A model generated the notes under the pieces. It did not search any database and had not been told where the DNA came from. It saw nothing but the letters and a program-made list of their open reading frames with translations. Below, in pieces: positions 25,939 through 38,560 of a stretch of 64,000 nt of DNA. The position numbers and the translations under genes are program-made. Numbering within the stretch: position 1 is the first letter of the stretch; each line of letters begins with the position of its first letter. Source of the stretch: Channa striata (Eukaryota; Chordata; Actinopteri; Anabantiformes; Channidae); the NCBI GenBank assembly GCA_033026295.1, contig CM065179.1, positions 18,965,275 through 19,029,274 of the forward strand. Reading direction: 5' to 3'.

Positions 25939-26686
25939 GTCTAAGTTGATCTACAAAGAAATGCACAAACTGAGGTTGCATCAATAATCAGCACTAGTCA
26001 ATTACGTCTTTATACCTTGGTACACAAATGCTATACAACACAGTGATGTACTGCCTGATAGTGCAGTTACATCACACATCAGGGTATGACACAGTAACTT
26101 TAGACGTGTTTTGTGGCTGATCTGTTAGCCAACATAGGTGACATCTCCAACAGCATGAGGCAGGTTAAATTACAACAGGCCTTGATATTTGCACGTTTGT
26201 GCAGGACTTATTTATTCTGTGCTCCTCGGATACGTGAGACTGAGGTGCCAGCGTCTGCAAGCTGCCTGATAATCATTACATAATGGATCTGCTTAGTGGA
26301 CCTCCAGTGCCATGGGGGAGATCCCTGTCCATCCTCCAGGAGCTGCCCTGGGGCTGGAGGCTCCAACACCACATATCCTTGCAGGCACAAACAGCTCGAT
26401 GGGCTCTGAACACGCAACGCTGCTTCAAAGGAGCCCAGCAAACGACAAGGAGCCAATGTTAAGGTGCTATTAAAATAAGCTAATGTCAGTTAGCAGCAGT
26501 TTATGACGACTTTTCATTTAGCATTCACAATGGGACGTGTTTGGTTTGCATAAAGATATTCACCACCTCTAACGCAGGTATTAATACCCGCTTTAGCTAA
26601 TCACACACGCTTGCATATAAACAAATAATATCACATGTAAAATGAGATATAAATGTTTGTGCTAGCTGGCTAAGCGAGCTACTCAC

Positions 26687-26998
26687 AGAAAACCTTGCGA
26701 TTCCACTTTTAAATCCAGGAGCCCATAACGGCGACGTGTTTGCGTATGACGTCAGTCCCAGGGGTCGTCTGGATATTGTAGTTTTCGGTCTGTGTCGACA
26801 AAATGGCAGCGGTGGTCGCGTGGAAGAGCCGCTAAACGCCTCTGATTGTGTTTTGTTGTATTCTATATTATTTTATATTCTATATATATTTGGTTTAGTC
26901 GGCGTGGCGGGAGCAGCCAGAGAATAGCTTTACGACCTTGGAGTGAAACCACCGGACACCATATCCCACAATTCAAAGCGTTGTGTTGACATACAACA
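26687..26998. promoter_or_regulatory. Bidirectional promoter, ccdc163 / mmachc, with ZNF143-like motifs
   Basis: About 310 bases separate the probable untranslated first exon of the CCDC163-like gene (minus, donor at 26686) from the mmachc ATG (plus). CTGGATATTGTAGT at 26769-26782 matches 12 of 14 positions of the extended ZNF143/THAP11 site (CTGGGAATTGTAGT on this strand). ATCCCACAATTC at 26963-26974 resembles the core ZNF143 (Staf) site TWCCCAYAATGC. Two ATGGC motifs in A-rich context (26801-26808, 26997-27004) resemble YY1 sites. No TATA box is evident near the leaders. Human MMACHC transcription is known to depend on HCFC1, ZNF143 and THAP11, so the motifs fit the gene. Confidence 0.65.
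26803..26835 (+). promoter_or_regulatory. Short upstream ORF in the mmachc leader
   Basis: An ATG in good context (A at -3, G at +4) opens a 10-codon frame, MAAVVAWKSR, ending in TAA at 26833-26835, 164 bases before the mmachc start. If transcription begins upstream of 26803 it could reduce translation of the main frame. The start site is unknown. Confidence 0.4.
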
Positions 26999-29595
26999 AT
27001 GGCGGTTTCCAGTGGCAATGTGGACAGTGTAACCGGAAAGTTACATGAGCGTCTATCACGACTTGGATTTGAAGTCTATCCTCTAAAGGTGGCGCTGACT
27101 TCTCTCTGATGTTTAGCTTTGACAGCTCGAAGGTTTCCAACATGTGAAAAACCCAGTTCAGTTCAACTACTTGTTTTAGTAGTGAGGAGTTGAAGAAGAC
27201 AGTAAAACATGTTGTTTTTGTATTATAACTCACTGTATGTATTCAGTAAAATGTCTTGCTGGTTCTTTTCTTGCTGGTTTTCTTTCTGGATCTAAACCTG
27301 CGTGACTCCCTCTTATGTTGCCTGGTATTCACAGGTTGGTTGGTACAACTCTGTGCTGCCTTCCTCCCTGCACTTGCCTTACCCCGATGACAGCTTGGCT
27401 GTAGTGGTGCTCAGCACTCCTGCCATGTTTGAAGAAGCCTTCCTGCCCTTCTTGGAGATGAGGGGCTGCAAGGGTCTGTCTGATCCCATAGACCAGTGTG
27501 TCAGACACTCTGTCTCCACTGCTGTCTCACAGGTGAGACTCATACCTTTAGGTATGTAGATGACAAAGGGACAGAGTGAATGATATACGGTGGGTCAGTT
27601 TGTTGGGAGTTGATGTTATGATTAAATGTGTAATTTCACCATAATGTCACTTATTATTTAACTGCTTTACAAGAATAGACCACAATACTCCAATAAACTG
27701 TGTCAAAGGAAAGGGTACCACACAAGGCTTTTTTAAATATCAGTTTAACAAAGCACACACTTTCCACTGGGGCCCTAGTTCCAGATGCAAAAAGTCTCAT
27801 TTGCATTGAGCAATGAGGAGTCTGGAGCCTGAAGGACACTTCACCTCAAAGTACCTGACCTTAATGGCTTTTAAATCGAATCTAAACCTGCAATAGAGCA
27901 GTCAAATGGACTCCTGTATACAGTTTGTTGGAATGCAGTAAGATTAGGTGATCATTAAATCAGATTTTGTCACTCACCGTTTCCCTGCAGAGGTAACGGT
28001 GATTGCAGCTCCACCTGACACAGCGTAGTAGCTTCATTTTGGAATGCCACTAATCTTTAGAGACAAGAAGTTCTGCCACAAAGGAAAAAGTAGCTCTTCT
28101 CGAAAAGTATGATTTAATTTTTCACTGCATTATTGTTATCCGGGCTTAGTTCTAGCTATGCGATGACTTCAAATTGAATTTTTTAAGGCTCCTCCATTCA
28201 AAATGCATTTCTAAGTTGGAGTACCTTTTCTGAGGTAACTGTTTTCAAGGTGTAAAGTTGTGTCAGATGGGGGCTACTGTGCAGTGACCAAGCTTTCGGT
28301 CTCAGACCTGCACTTCATCTGACTCTTTATATAACAGAAACATAAGAAAGTCCAGATTTTTCTGTCATTAAACATCAAAGTTACTTGATGTTTGTTGTTG
28401 TTAGTCAGTAGTATATGAAAATGTATTTGTACTTGTATTCTTTCTGCTATAATGTTGAAATACTTTTGTATTTTAATTTGTTTGCATTGTACTGTTGCAC
28501 CGATGGGGACCCATGGAGAGATATTCTGAGCTTTATATAATTGTATTAACTGTGTAGCAAAATCTCGGATGGTCTCACAGTATCATGAGTGACATGAGGG
28601 GAACACATGTCACTGCATCATCCTGTTGTTAGGGATAGGATTGCAAATATTTCCATAATTTTTTCCATCTTCTCTCGGCTGCAGTGTTTTCCAGGACAGA
28701 AGGTGGATGTGAGGTACGACTATGAGCTGCTGCCCAGCAGGAAGCCGAAGTTCTTGGCACAGACTGCTGCTCATATGTCAGGAGCAGCTTACTACTATCA
28801 ACAGTCAGATGTCACTGATCATACCTGGGCTAAAAAGGTAATGTTATTGATTTTTCAGGAATTTGTTGCATGAGTTTTTGTTATTTTGTATCTCTGTGTT
28901 TACTTTCCTCTTTGCTTGGGTGTTGCATATCTCCCTCTTTTACCCACAGAAAATGTTCGGAGTGTGTGTGCATTCAAAGTTCGGAGGCTGGTTTGCCATC
29001 CGGGCACTGTTGGTGTTTGAACATATGACAGTGGGCTCTGAGATGGTGCAGCCGGTTCCTCCTGACTGTGTTCCCAGCAGAGAGGGCCGGATACAGCTGC
29101 TGGAGGCTTTTAACTTTCACTGGAAGGTACCGGACATGCACTGGGTAACCATGGGATAGCACACTGCTTGATGTCCATCACCTCCGAATAGATGACCTTT
29201 AGATAGATGACCAAACATGCATAGCAGGTGTTTCTGTCCCTCTTGTCTCTACATACTGTGCTTTAGATAAAACAAAGAAAGGAATAAACAAAAAGCTGTG
29301 TTATACACACATTCCCAACCTTCCTACATCTTGTCAACATTTTCTAAAAACGTTTAGTCCACATCAGTCTCTTTCCAATTCAACTTTACTATTTCAGTGG
29401 GTTTGTAACGTGAACTTAAATCTTCATTAAACTGAAGTTAATAATTTTCAGGACTGGAGCTACAGAGACATCATCCATCCAGTCGAGACCTACTCCCCGA
29501 AACAGAGGGAGTACTTTTCTACCCTACCTGCACAGCGGTTTGCTCTGCTTAGGACCTGGGGTTTTTTGCTAAGCGAAGATGATCAACCTTCATGA
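26999..29595 (+). CDS. mmachc: Cyanocobalamin reductase / alkylcobalamin dealkylase (MMACHC)
   Basis: MMACHC is a cytosolic vitamin B12 chaperone that removes the upper ligand of cobalamin (decyanation, or glutathione-dependent dealkylation) and hands the product to MMADHC; loss causes cblC disease in people. Five exons, all GT-AG and phase 0: 26999-27088, 27335-27532, 28685-28837, 28950-29126 and 29452-29595 (stop TGA). They encode 253 residues. Family signatures include FEVYPLK, VGWYNSVLP, STPAMFEEAFLPF, DQCV, ILAQTAAH-type FLAQTAAHMSGAAYYYQ, GVCVHSKFGGWFAIR and LLEAFNFHW. Residues matching human His122, Gly147, Cys149 and Arg161 are retained (about His126, Gly151, Cys153, Arg165 here). Human MMACHC is 282 residues; the difference is the variable Pro/Ser-rich C-terminal tail, which this protein lacks. 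Plausible poly(A) signals follow near 30166 and 30462. The gene looks intact. Confidence 0.97.
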
Positions 29596-30741
29596 CCCCG
29601 ACTCACTGACTCCAACACTGCGAGCCAGGTGAACAGATGTGGCTGAAACAGAAGGACAGCTACAGTGTAAACGTGCTGCCCATGTCCACTGAGCACACAC
29701 TTCCACGGCTTGTCAGACTTTGAATTAATTTTGATGGAATTCTGATTGACCAGCTGCATATTGACACTCAAGCTGTGATGTGAATTTAGGCTGACTTAAG
29801 GATTTTTGGAAACAATTCATGGTGTGCCGAAAGTTTTCCAGGACCTGCATTTGACCATTCACTGCTGTATAGCTGCTATAGGATGTGTTTCATCCCATGT
29901 TCACACTGTTAAAATAGTACATTGTATTTGCCTCCTAGCAGGCACCTTATCTCATTGTGTTATGGAATTCTGACTGTACTCATGTATTTTGTATTAAATC
30001 AACTAGGGGGCTAATGCAGACCTTCTGAAGTTTTCTTCTTTAGGACTAGTAAAGCTTAGGGACATTGCATTCAAAACAAAAAATGTGGAGTATGGGTGCA
30101 TTAAACCAGAATTTAACACAGGATGGGGAAAAGGTTTTTTGTGCAATCACGCTGAGCTTTAAGTAAATAAAACTTAGATGTGCAAATTTCTTTATCTTTT
30201 CTATAGGAATAGTCATAATGAACCCTACTCAGAGCACATTCAAATATTATCCAGTGTATATTACAGTTATGTTAATTTTTTAAAGAATATTTCATTTGCC
30301 CTTCATTCTAAACTAAACAGTTTAACAAATAAATATTGGCCATATCAATGTTTATGAACATATATCCATATTACAATGTAATAGCATTTATCTGTTTGGG
30401 GTTATTTTATGCATTATGAATAGTTTTATGTTCTTTTTATGTTTCACATTTTACAATACAATAAAAATGTGTCTGTCCCCTTCCAGTGTTGTTTTGTTCT
30501 AGTTCCCAGTTTAACTGATGCTCAGATCAATCCATTATAGATGTGAGATTGAGATGCCTCTGCCCCCAGCCTTATGATATGCTAATTCAACTGTGACTGA
30601 CCCGTCTGTCAGTGGGGTCGGTGTTCAGTGCAACCAACGGACAGCTGCACTTATCATTAAATGTGCCTCCCTCTTCTGTGTAAAAGCTGAGTGACACTGT
30701 CCGAAGACAGAGTCATGTCAACTGCACTTCTTTATGCTTGG

Positions 30742-30920
30742 TTAGAAATGTTTTGTCACTTTTCCAAGCTGCTCCTTCAGTTTCTGAGTGACGCTAGCGT
30801 CTTTTGACAGTGGAGGTTCAGTGCTCGTCACCTCTTTAGTTATATCTGTAGATGGCACTGTTCTCTTCCCAAAAATGAAGGCCAGCTCTGCTGTCTGTGG
30901 AGCATCAGCAGATAAAGTCA
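30742..30920 (-). CDS. Possible terminal exon of an unidentified gene
   Basis: On the minus strand an acceptor-like TTTTCTGCAG (about 30921-30930) opens a frame of about 60 residues, from VSTLTLSADAPQTAELAFIF through LKEQLGKVTKHF, ending at a stop. The composition looks protein-like and it lies convergent to mmachc. I could not find a convincing upstream exon within the next 20 kb, so it may be a terminal exon with distant partners, a pseudogene fragment or chance. I do not recognise the sequence. Confidence 0.3.
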
Positions 30921-32229
30921 AAGTACTGACGCTGCAGAAAACCTGCACCTCACTGGGACTGTTAGGTGATTCTAAGGTAACTATTAGACTCTGCGTTGTA
31001 ATTCTTGTATTTTATGGGTCTTTACTTTGTTTCAGTCAATATTTAGACATAACAAATAGTAATGCTAACTAATTATGAGAGCCGAACTGAATGTTGCTTC
31101 ATTTCACTCTTTTTTTTTCATTGCAACACCAGCACCCTCTCTTACTGCATCCCTTTCTTCAGCTCCTTCTTCCTCCTGTTCTGTTCTGTCTATCTGTGTA
31201 CTGAATCAGCATTTCAGAGCTGCATGCCGCAGGCCTGCAGAGAGGCAGACCACGGAGTTAATTATACTCCCCCAGATACTCAATCTCTCCCATGTCCCCC
31301 TCTTCTGTAGTTCTAGCCTTACCCCCCTCTCTCCCTTTTCAATATATATGTGTGTGTTGGAGTCAGTTAACTCTGCAATTCAACTCTCAGTCCCACCACA
31401 AGCTACTAGTCATCATTATTAATCACAGCATCCGAATAATATTTATTTATTCAGTAAAAGTTATTTTGGAATAAGAAGTGATGTATTTTTGTACCATGAA
31501 ACAAAATTATATAACTTAACAATTGTACTCAATTAAGGCACATTTTTTGCAAGCTGCATGAGTTGGCACCAGAGTAAATGGATTTGGCACAAGACAACAG
31601 CAATAATTCCTTCCAGACTATATTCCAGACTGTGTACCACCTTGGCCATTGAATGCCCCTTTCTGCACTTTGAGCCGTTTCCCTTTACTTTCCCTCCTCG
31701 CTCCTTTGATTCCTCCTCGGTTAGTTTTGAACTCAGGCATTCATGCCTCAGGTGCAGGGATAATTTGTTTTTGAGAAATCTGACTGAGTGTGAAGTGAAA
31801 CCTCTCTTGGTTCCTAAGCATCTGATATTCTGCTGTGAGAGGGTTGTAAGCTTTGTCCTCTCTAGAATGAATATGAATATGAATTCATTTAGTTAAACAT
31901 TTAGTTTGCCTGTCACAAGCTAAACAACAAGCCACGAGGAGGCATCTAGAAACGTTGGGGTGGGGGGTGTAGTCTTGATGATCCTGCTCCCTCGCTTTAC
32001 CCTCTCACTCGGTGCAGTTGAGTGCAGCTTGAATTCTGGCAGGCAGAGCTGCGCTGCCAAGCTCTTACGGTTCATGTGTTTTGCAGAGGCAGTTTTACAG
32101 TTTGATAGTTATCGGACACAGGAGGGAATCAGCACAGTCCTTCTAGAAACAAATAATTATACTGTTTCAGCACATGATCCACACAAATGCTTCCCAAGTC
32201 ATGAAGGACAGATACATTCAGATTTGTCA

Positions 32230-34024
32230 GTTTTACAAAATGCTGTGTGGAACAATGAGTCCCAAAGTAAAGCCAGGACAGGTTCCCTAATGGCGAAAGA
32301 AATGATTTAGTTTGCAAAAGCAGTGTTAAAATTCTGGGGTCCTGTTCTTAAGACGTCAAACCCAAGACGGAGAAACATTTTAGGGTTATATTGGGCGCCA
32401 AAGAAGAAAAAGACAGAGAAAAAATAACCAGTGGTGTTTTTATGAGTTGTGGATCAGTGAGGCAGTGTTATCCGCCCACGGACTTCAGTTAACCAGAAGA
32501 GAGGGGAAAGGCCAGCAGCGTACCAGCAGCAGAGGAGGAACTGAGCACTGAGTGGGGGGAGGAACAGCCTAGAGAATTTCTAAATTAATATTTGGCTTAT
32601 TGTTTAGTGTTTGAAAGAATACTGCACACACTGAGTCCTTACTGAGCATAAATGGAGACTTTAGAGGAACACCTTCATTATGACTTTGCTTCTCTATTTC
32701 CTGCACTTCTGCTCACACTCACAAAATACACTTTCATTTTCCCACAGAGCCTGTCTGTCTCTGAACCACACATCAGTGTGTGTGTGTGTGTGTGTGTGTT
32801 TTCAAAAGGTTTTACATTTCTTTAAGCCACCTTATCAGTTTCTTGGATTAGCATAATTAACTAGTCCCACAGCCAATCAGTGGTGGGGTCTGGTTGTGGA
32901 AGCCAATAGGCTGATGGATGAGGGAGTGGTCGGCCAAGGACAGAGGGGTGTGAAGGGAGGGAGGGGTGCGCACGTACATGTCTGCACAGTTATCCCATTA
33001 TCAGAGTCAAGCAGGTGATTCAACTAGAAATCACTTCTTTTCACACACGGACACACTCAACATGTATTAAATACAGTTAGGTCATCAGAGTAATTGGACA
33101 GTGACAGAATTTTCAGCACTTTGTGGATTTAAAATAAAAAAATCATGATGTGCTTAAGGTGAAGATTGACAGCTTTAATTTGAGTATTCTGTTTAAAATA
33201 TTGCATGAGCTACGTAGAAATTATAGCCATTTTGATAGACAGAAGTATTCAGACAAATTATACACGATAAATTGTGTTTTTAAAAAAATACTTTGATACC
33301 GTTTGTTCATAGTCGTGATGGAACTCATAGACATGATCAGATGCTGGGTTTCTTCTCTGGCGTTGCTCTGCTGGGCCTTTACTGCAACTGTCCTCAGTTC
33401 TGCATCTTACCATCAGTTTTGCTTTCAATGTCAGAAAAACATTCTTTGCATTTACTTTTTTTTGCATTTACTCTACAGCTTTAAACAATATTGATGAAAA
33501 TACAAAATATAGCCCTAAAGACGTATTCCTGTTACCTTTAAGCAGTCACACCATCAAATTAAAATGTTTCTTTGATAGCCATAAATGCCCACACTACAAC
33601 ATCCCCTGCTTCATATATAAGACCTAGTTCTTGATGTTACAGCGTCATTATTCCCATTGCTCGCAGCAGCAACATAACAACATTCACCTGACACCTTAAT
33701 ATCTCCAGTATAGACCCATCATCAAAGAACCGGCAGACAGGGAGAAGGATTAACCCGAACTGAGGTTCCCCTCACATAATCCACCATTTTAACTCAGTTC
33801 CACTGAAAATGTGATAGTTAGTCTCTAAAACAGAGACAAGAATTGCATCCCCACCATAGCAGAGTCAACACTGACGTAACTTTATTTCAGTTTTTCCTTA
33901 TTTTGGTAGACACTGTTGGGATGTTTAGTAATGTTCACACCACAGTTCAGGATTGTGAGACTCAGGCTTTAACACTTGTGTCTACAAGTGGAAAGTATGG
34001 GATGTCAGTAGATTTAGCAATTTA
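32230..34024. repeat. Tandem segmental duplication, copy A
   Basis: This 1,795-bp segment is repeated head to tail at 34028-35817 with only three bases (34025-34027) between the copies. Alignment by eye shows roughly 99% identity. It begins GTTTTACAAAATGCTGTGTG and ends GTAGATTTAGCAATTTA. It contains a (TG)n tract (about 32777-32799) and a Tc1-like 3' end. No gene was recognised in it. Confidence 0.95.
33074..33480 (-). mobile_element. Tc1-like transposon 3' fragment, copy in duplication A
   Basis: It starts at a TA dinucleotide (33072-33073) followed by CAGTTAGGTC, the terminal-repeat sequence of a widespread fish Tc1 family. It continues into sequence that on the minus strand encodes a decayed transposase C-terminus (around RRNPASDHVYEF). 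The 5' two thirds of the element are missing. The right limit is approximate. Confidence 0.7.
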
Positions 34025-34027
34025 TGT

Positions 34028-35817
34028 GTTTTACAAAATGCTGTGTGGAACAATGAGTCCCAAAGTAAAGCCAGGACAGGTTCCCTAATGGCGAAAGAAA
34101 TGATTTAGTTTGCAAAAGCAGTGTTAAAATTCTGGGGTCCTGTTCTTAAGACGTCAAACCCAAGACGGAGAAACATTTTAGGGTTATATTGGGCGCCAAA
34201 GAAGAAAAAGACAGAGAAAAAATAACCAGTGGTGTTTTTATGAGTTGTGGATCAGTGAGGCAGTGTTATCCGCCCACGGACTTCAGTTAACCAGAAGAGA
34301 GGGGAAAGGCCAGCAGCGTACCAGCAGCAGAGGAGGAACTGAGCACTGAGTGGGGGGAGGAACAGCCTAGAGAATTTCTAAATTAATATTTGGCTTATTG
34401 TTTAGTGTTTGAAAGAATACTGCACACACTGAGTCCTTACTGAGCATAAATGGAGACTTTAGAGGAACACCTTCATTATGACTTTGCTTCTCTATTTCCT
34501 GCACTTCTGCTCACACTCACAAAATACACTTTCATTTTCCCACAGAGCCTGTCTGTCTCTGAACCACACATCAGTGTGTGTGTGTGTGTGTGTGTTTTTC
34601 AAAAGGTTTTACATTTCTTTAAGCCACCTTATCAGTTTCTTGGATTAGCATAATTAACTAGTCCCACAGCCAATCAGTGGTGGGGTCTGGTTGTGGAAGC
34701 CAATAGGCTGATGGATGAGGGAGTGGTCGGCCAAGGACAGAGGGGTGTGAAGGGGGGGAGGGGTGCGCACGTACATGTCTGCACAGTTATCCCATTATCA
34801 GAGTCAAGCAGGTGATTCAACTAGAAATCACTTCTTTTCACACACGGACACACTCAACATGTATTAAATACAGTTAGGTCATCAGAGTAATTGGACAGTG
34901 ACAGAATTTTCAGCACTTTGTGGATTTAAAATAAAAAAATCATGATGTGCTTAAGGTGAAGATTGACAGCTTTAATTTGAGTATTCTGTTTAAAATATTG
35001 CATGAGCTACGTAGAAATTATAGCCATTTTGATAGACGGAAGTATTCAGACAAATTATACACGATAAATTGTGTTTTTAAAAAAATACTTTGTTACCGTT
35101 TGTTCATAGCCGTGATGGAACTCATAGACATGATCAGATGCTGGGTTTCTTCTCTGGCGTTGCTCTACTGGGCCTTTACTGCAACTGTCCTCAGTTCTGC
35201 ATCTTAACATCAGTTTTGCTTTCAATGTGAGAAAAACATTCTTTGCATTTACTTTTTTCCATTCTCCTACAGCTTTAAACAATATTGATGAAATTACAAA
35301 ATATAACCCTAAAGACATATTCCTGTTACCTTTAAGCAGTCACACCATCAAATTAAAATGTTTCTTTGATAGCCATAAATGCCCACACTACAACATCCCC
35401 TGCTTCATATATAAGACCTAGTTCTTGATGTTACAGCGTCATTATTCCCATTGCTCGCAGCAGCAACATAACAACATTCACCTGACACCTTAATATCTCC
35501 AGTATAGACCCATCATCAAAGAACCGGCAGACAGGGAGAAGGATTAACCCGAACTGAGGTTCCCCTCACATAATCCACCATTTTAACTCAGTTCCACTGA
35601 AAATGTGATAGTTAGTCTCTAAAACAGAGACAAGAATTGCATCCCCACCATAGCAGAGTCAACACTGACGTAACTTTATTTCAGTTTTTCCTTATTTTGG
35701 TAGACACTGTTGGGATGTTTAGTAATGTTCAACCACAGTTCAGGATTGTGAGACTCAGGCTTTAACACTTGTGTCTACAAGTGGAAAGTATGGGATGTCA
35801 GTAGATTTAGCAATTTA
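34028..35817. repeat. Tandem segmental duplication, copy B
   Basis: This is the second copy, 1,790 bp, of the segment at 32230-34024. Its (TG)n tract is shorter and there are scattered substitutions, most of them between about 35030 and 35330, inside and just beyond the Tc1-like fragment. Confidence 0.95.
34871..35275 (-). mobile_element. Tc1-like transposon 3' fragment, copy in duplication B
   Basis: This is the same fragment as at 33074-33480, carried along in the tandem duplication. It differs from its partner at more positions than the surrounding duplicated sequence does. Confidence 0.7.
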
Positions 35818-38395
35818 CCCTCAGAGATTAATAAAGAGTTTCTAATTATGACTAAAACATAATTTAACTATAAATAAAGTCAACAAATTGACTCAGTCAT
35901 ATCAATAATATAGAAAATTACAGAATCTTGGTGACAGCAGCAAAACCCAAGTGTCCTGAAGTGAAAACAGGACCATTTCATTTTACTGCAATTCGTTCAC
36001 AACAGGAAGAATATGTTTTTCCTTTTCCAGAGTTTTATAGTTTTGCTTTAAAGTCCAAATCTTGGCTGCACGCTGCAATTTAAAGCTTTTCCACGTTTTT
36101 TTTCTAAAACCAGTCCCACTTTTAGGGTGGTTTGTTCTGCTTAAAATGCTACAAAACCAAGGTAGGAGGAACCCTGTATTTACATGAAGGATTTTACTGC
36201 CACAAAGGAACAAAACAAACTTCAGGCTCAGGCCGAACAATGCAACAATCCCAGGCGTTGCAACAGCCTGCGTCTATGCCATCCTTAAGTGTAGTGTGTG
36301 GATTGTCTGGTTGTTTTTTTTTCTTGCCTTTGGTCTGTTTTTGGTCCAGCGCCTTCTGATGTTGGATGTGTGCATCCCCTTTTCTGTCTGCTTCATTGTC
36401 ACCACCTCTCCACTGCACGGCAACACAGAAACACTCTCCAGGGAAATGCAAAGCAAACACTGACTTAAACACAGTGATATTCTCTTGCTGTTATTAGATT
36501 CTGGGACAGATTTTTTAGAAAAAAATAAGCTAAACCCCAAATAAGATAAAGGCCTTGATGGCCAGAATGGTCAGGATGATATTTCAGTTAAGAAAATCCT
36601 TATCTTGATGCTTTTTGATGAATGAGTGTAATCAGCTCGTTTCCTCACATGCGGCTGTGGTAAAGATTCACATGGTACTACTGTATGACCTAATTTATGG
36701 CTGTGCATGAAGTATTACATCACAGCTGCCAATGCACTCTAAATCTGCCACTTCATATTTTAGATTAGCTCTTTACTGTGGCTCTGCCCACAAGTAACCG
36801 TGATGCACATTCATTCATCTCTTTCTTTCTTTTTGTATTTCTATTTGTTTCCTTCTGTTTTCTGTTCCTACCCCTGCGTAGCAGGGACGGTCGTGCAAAA
36901 TGTTCCGTCTCTTGTGACCTCTTGCCTCCCTCCTTTGCTGTTTGCCTCTGTACCTTTCAGCTCTTCTCTTCACCTTTCCATCTGACCCCATGAGAGTCTG
37001 GTTTGTTGTGTTGTGTTGCTAGGCTGAGGAGAAAAATTATCCCCATCATTATCTGTGATTACTCTCTGTGGAGTTTGTGGCTTTCTGTGTGAGTGTATGT
37101 GAGCTTCAAGACAGAATAATAGTATGGTCTGGCTGGAAGGACTTGGTAGACTTTTTCCTGTTATTTAACTTGATTTAAATTGTACCACATGGATCAGCAT
37201 CAGATCAGCAGTGGGCATAGTGTTTTTGTGTTTTAGATGTTATAGGGCTGGGCAGAGAACCATGGTTGAGAATTGCTTTCAGTCTTTAAGCATTATGTGG
37301 TGTTCTGAGAGGGAATGTGTCTTTATTTGTGTATCCACCATCCAGTCACACCATTGTGTAGCATGTGTTTCATAGCATAACTGTCCCATTGATGCAGCCT
37401 GCTGCAGCCTGACTGCAGGTAATCAATAGGTACTTTGTGTGTGTGCGCCTCTGTGCGTGTTAGTAAATCACATCAGCATTATGCAAGAGCTGCTTCTGTT
37501 CTATGTTTAAAATGTGCCGTGCGGAGTGACTGGAGGCAGGTGATTTAGTCTGACTGCTAGTTTAGTGTCCATGAGTAAGTGAGCGTAGTAAAAAAATCCC
37601 TTTGTAATGGAGATGGTCAAAGGTCAAAGCCTCATCCAAGCCAAATACTGAAATATTCACAGCCTGATGTGGAAATCCATCTGAGAAAGCAAGAAGAGGC
37701 TGCAGGCATTGCTTTCAAACCCACGAGGATTCAGCCTGACGTCCACCACTCAGCATCACTAAGTGTAATGGGAGAACAGCTGAATTCATTAGGCTCAGAT
37801 TGACCTGCTATGACGAGCAATTTAGTTTCAAACACAGTTAGGCACCTGCGGGAGAGAGGAAATTAGCATTTTAAATAGGGACAATTATAGGCCAGGCCAG
37901 TGTGTGTGTGCGTATCCTTGTGTGTAGCTACACACTGACATGCCTCCCTTCAACTGATTTACTTCTGTAATACATTGCTGTAGTTTACGGCATTTGAAAT
38001 ATTGACACAACATAATGCTCTCCACCCACGCTTCAACGCGCTTTTTATAAATAGAGTGCCGGTGCTGAACGCAGCTGGAGAGCCCCTCTAAGAGCCCTCG
38101 AATCTGACACAACACAAAGAAACCACTCTGTCTTACTCCTACATTTAGCTGGCAGGCTGTACATTATAGTTACCAATATTTAAATTACAGATGGCTTTGA
38201 TATGATAGACACAACACATCAGCTTTTAAGAGCACATACACAAAACCAATATCACAACGAGTGGAATTTTTTTGACTTTAGTGGCTTTGGTCCCTGTTTT
38301 TTTTCTAGTGCCTTTGTTGGTTTGGATGAACTGTCTGAACACCTGTTATATGGATTGCTGGAAAATTTAGTACAAACACTTGTGATCCCAAAACG

Positions 38396-38560
38396 GTGCC
38401 TGGTGACTCGGTGGTAGAGCATTGGGTTGGGATGCAGAAGGCTGCAGGCTTGAATCCCACCCCATCAGGTGTGGCCCACCCAACAATCAATGGGCCAACT
38501 TAGTGCAGATCCCAAGCCCACAAAAATAGGAGGGTTAGAGCCAGAAGGGCATAAAAACAC
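38396..38560 (+). mobile_element. tRNA-derived SINE
   Basis: The head resembles a tRNA gene: a degenerate A box TGACTCGGTGG (38404-38414) and B box GGCTTGAATCC (38447-38457), each matching about 9 of 11 consensus positions. The body (GTGGCCCACCCAACAATCAA and what follows) and the tail GCCAGAAGGGCATAAAAAC match a SINE layout common in fish, ending in a LINE-derived tail. The tRNA part is too degenerate to be a working tRNA gene. Confidence 0.75.

Noticed and set aside
38396..38470. tRNA gene
   Set aside because: The A and B boxes are degenerate, no cloverleaf closes, and the sequence runs on into a SINE body and LINE-type tail.
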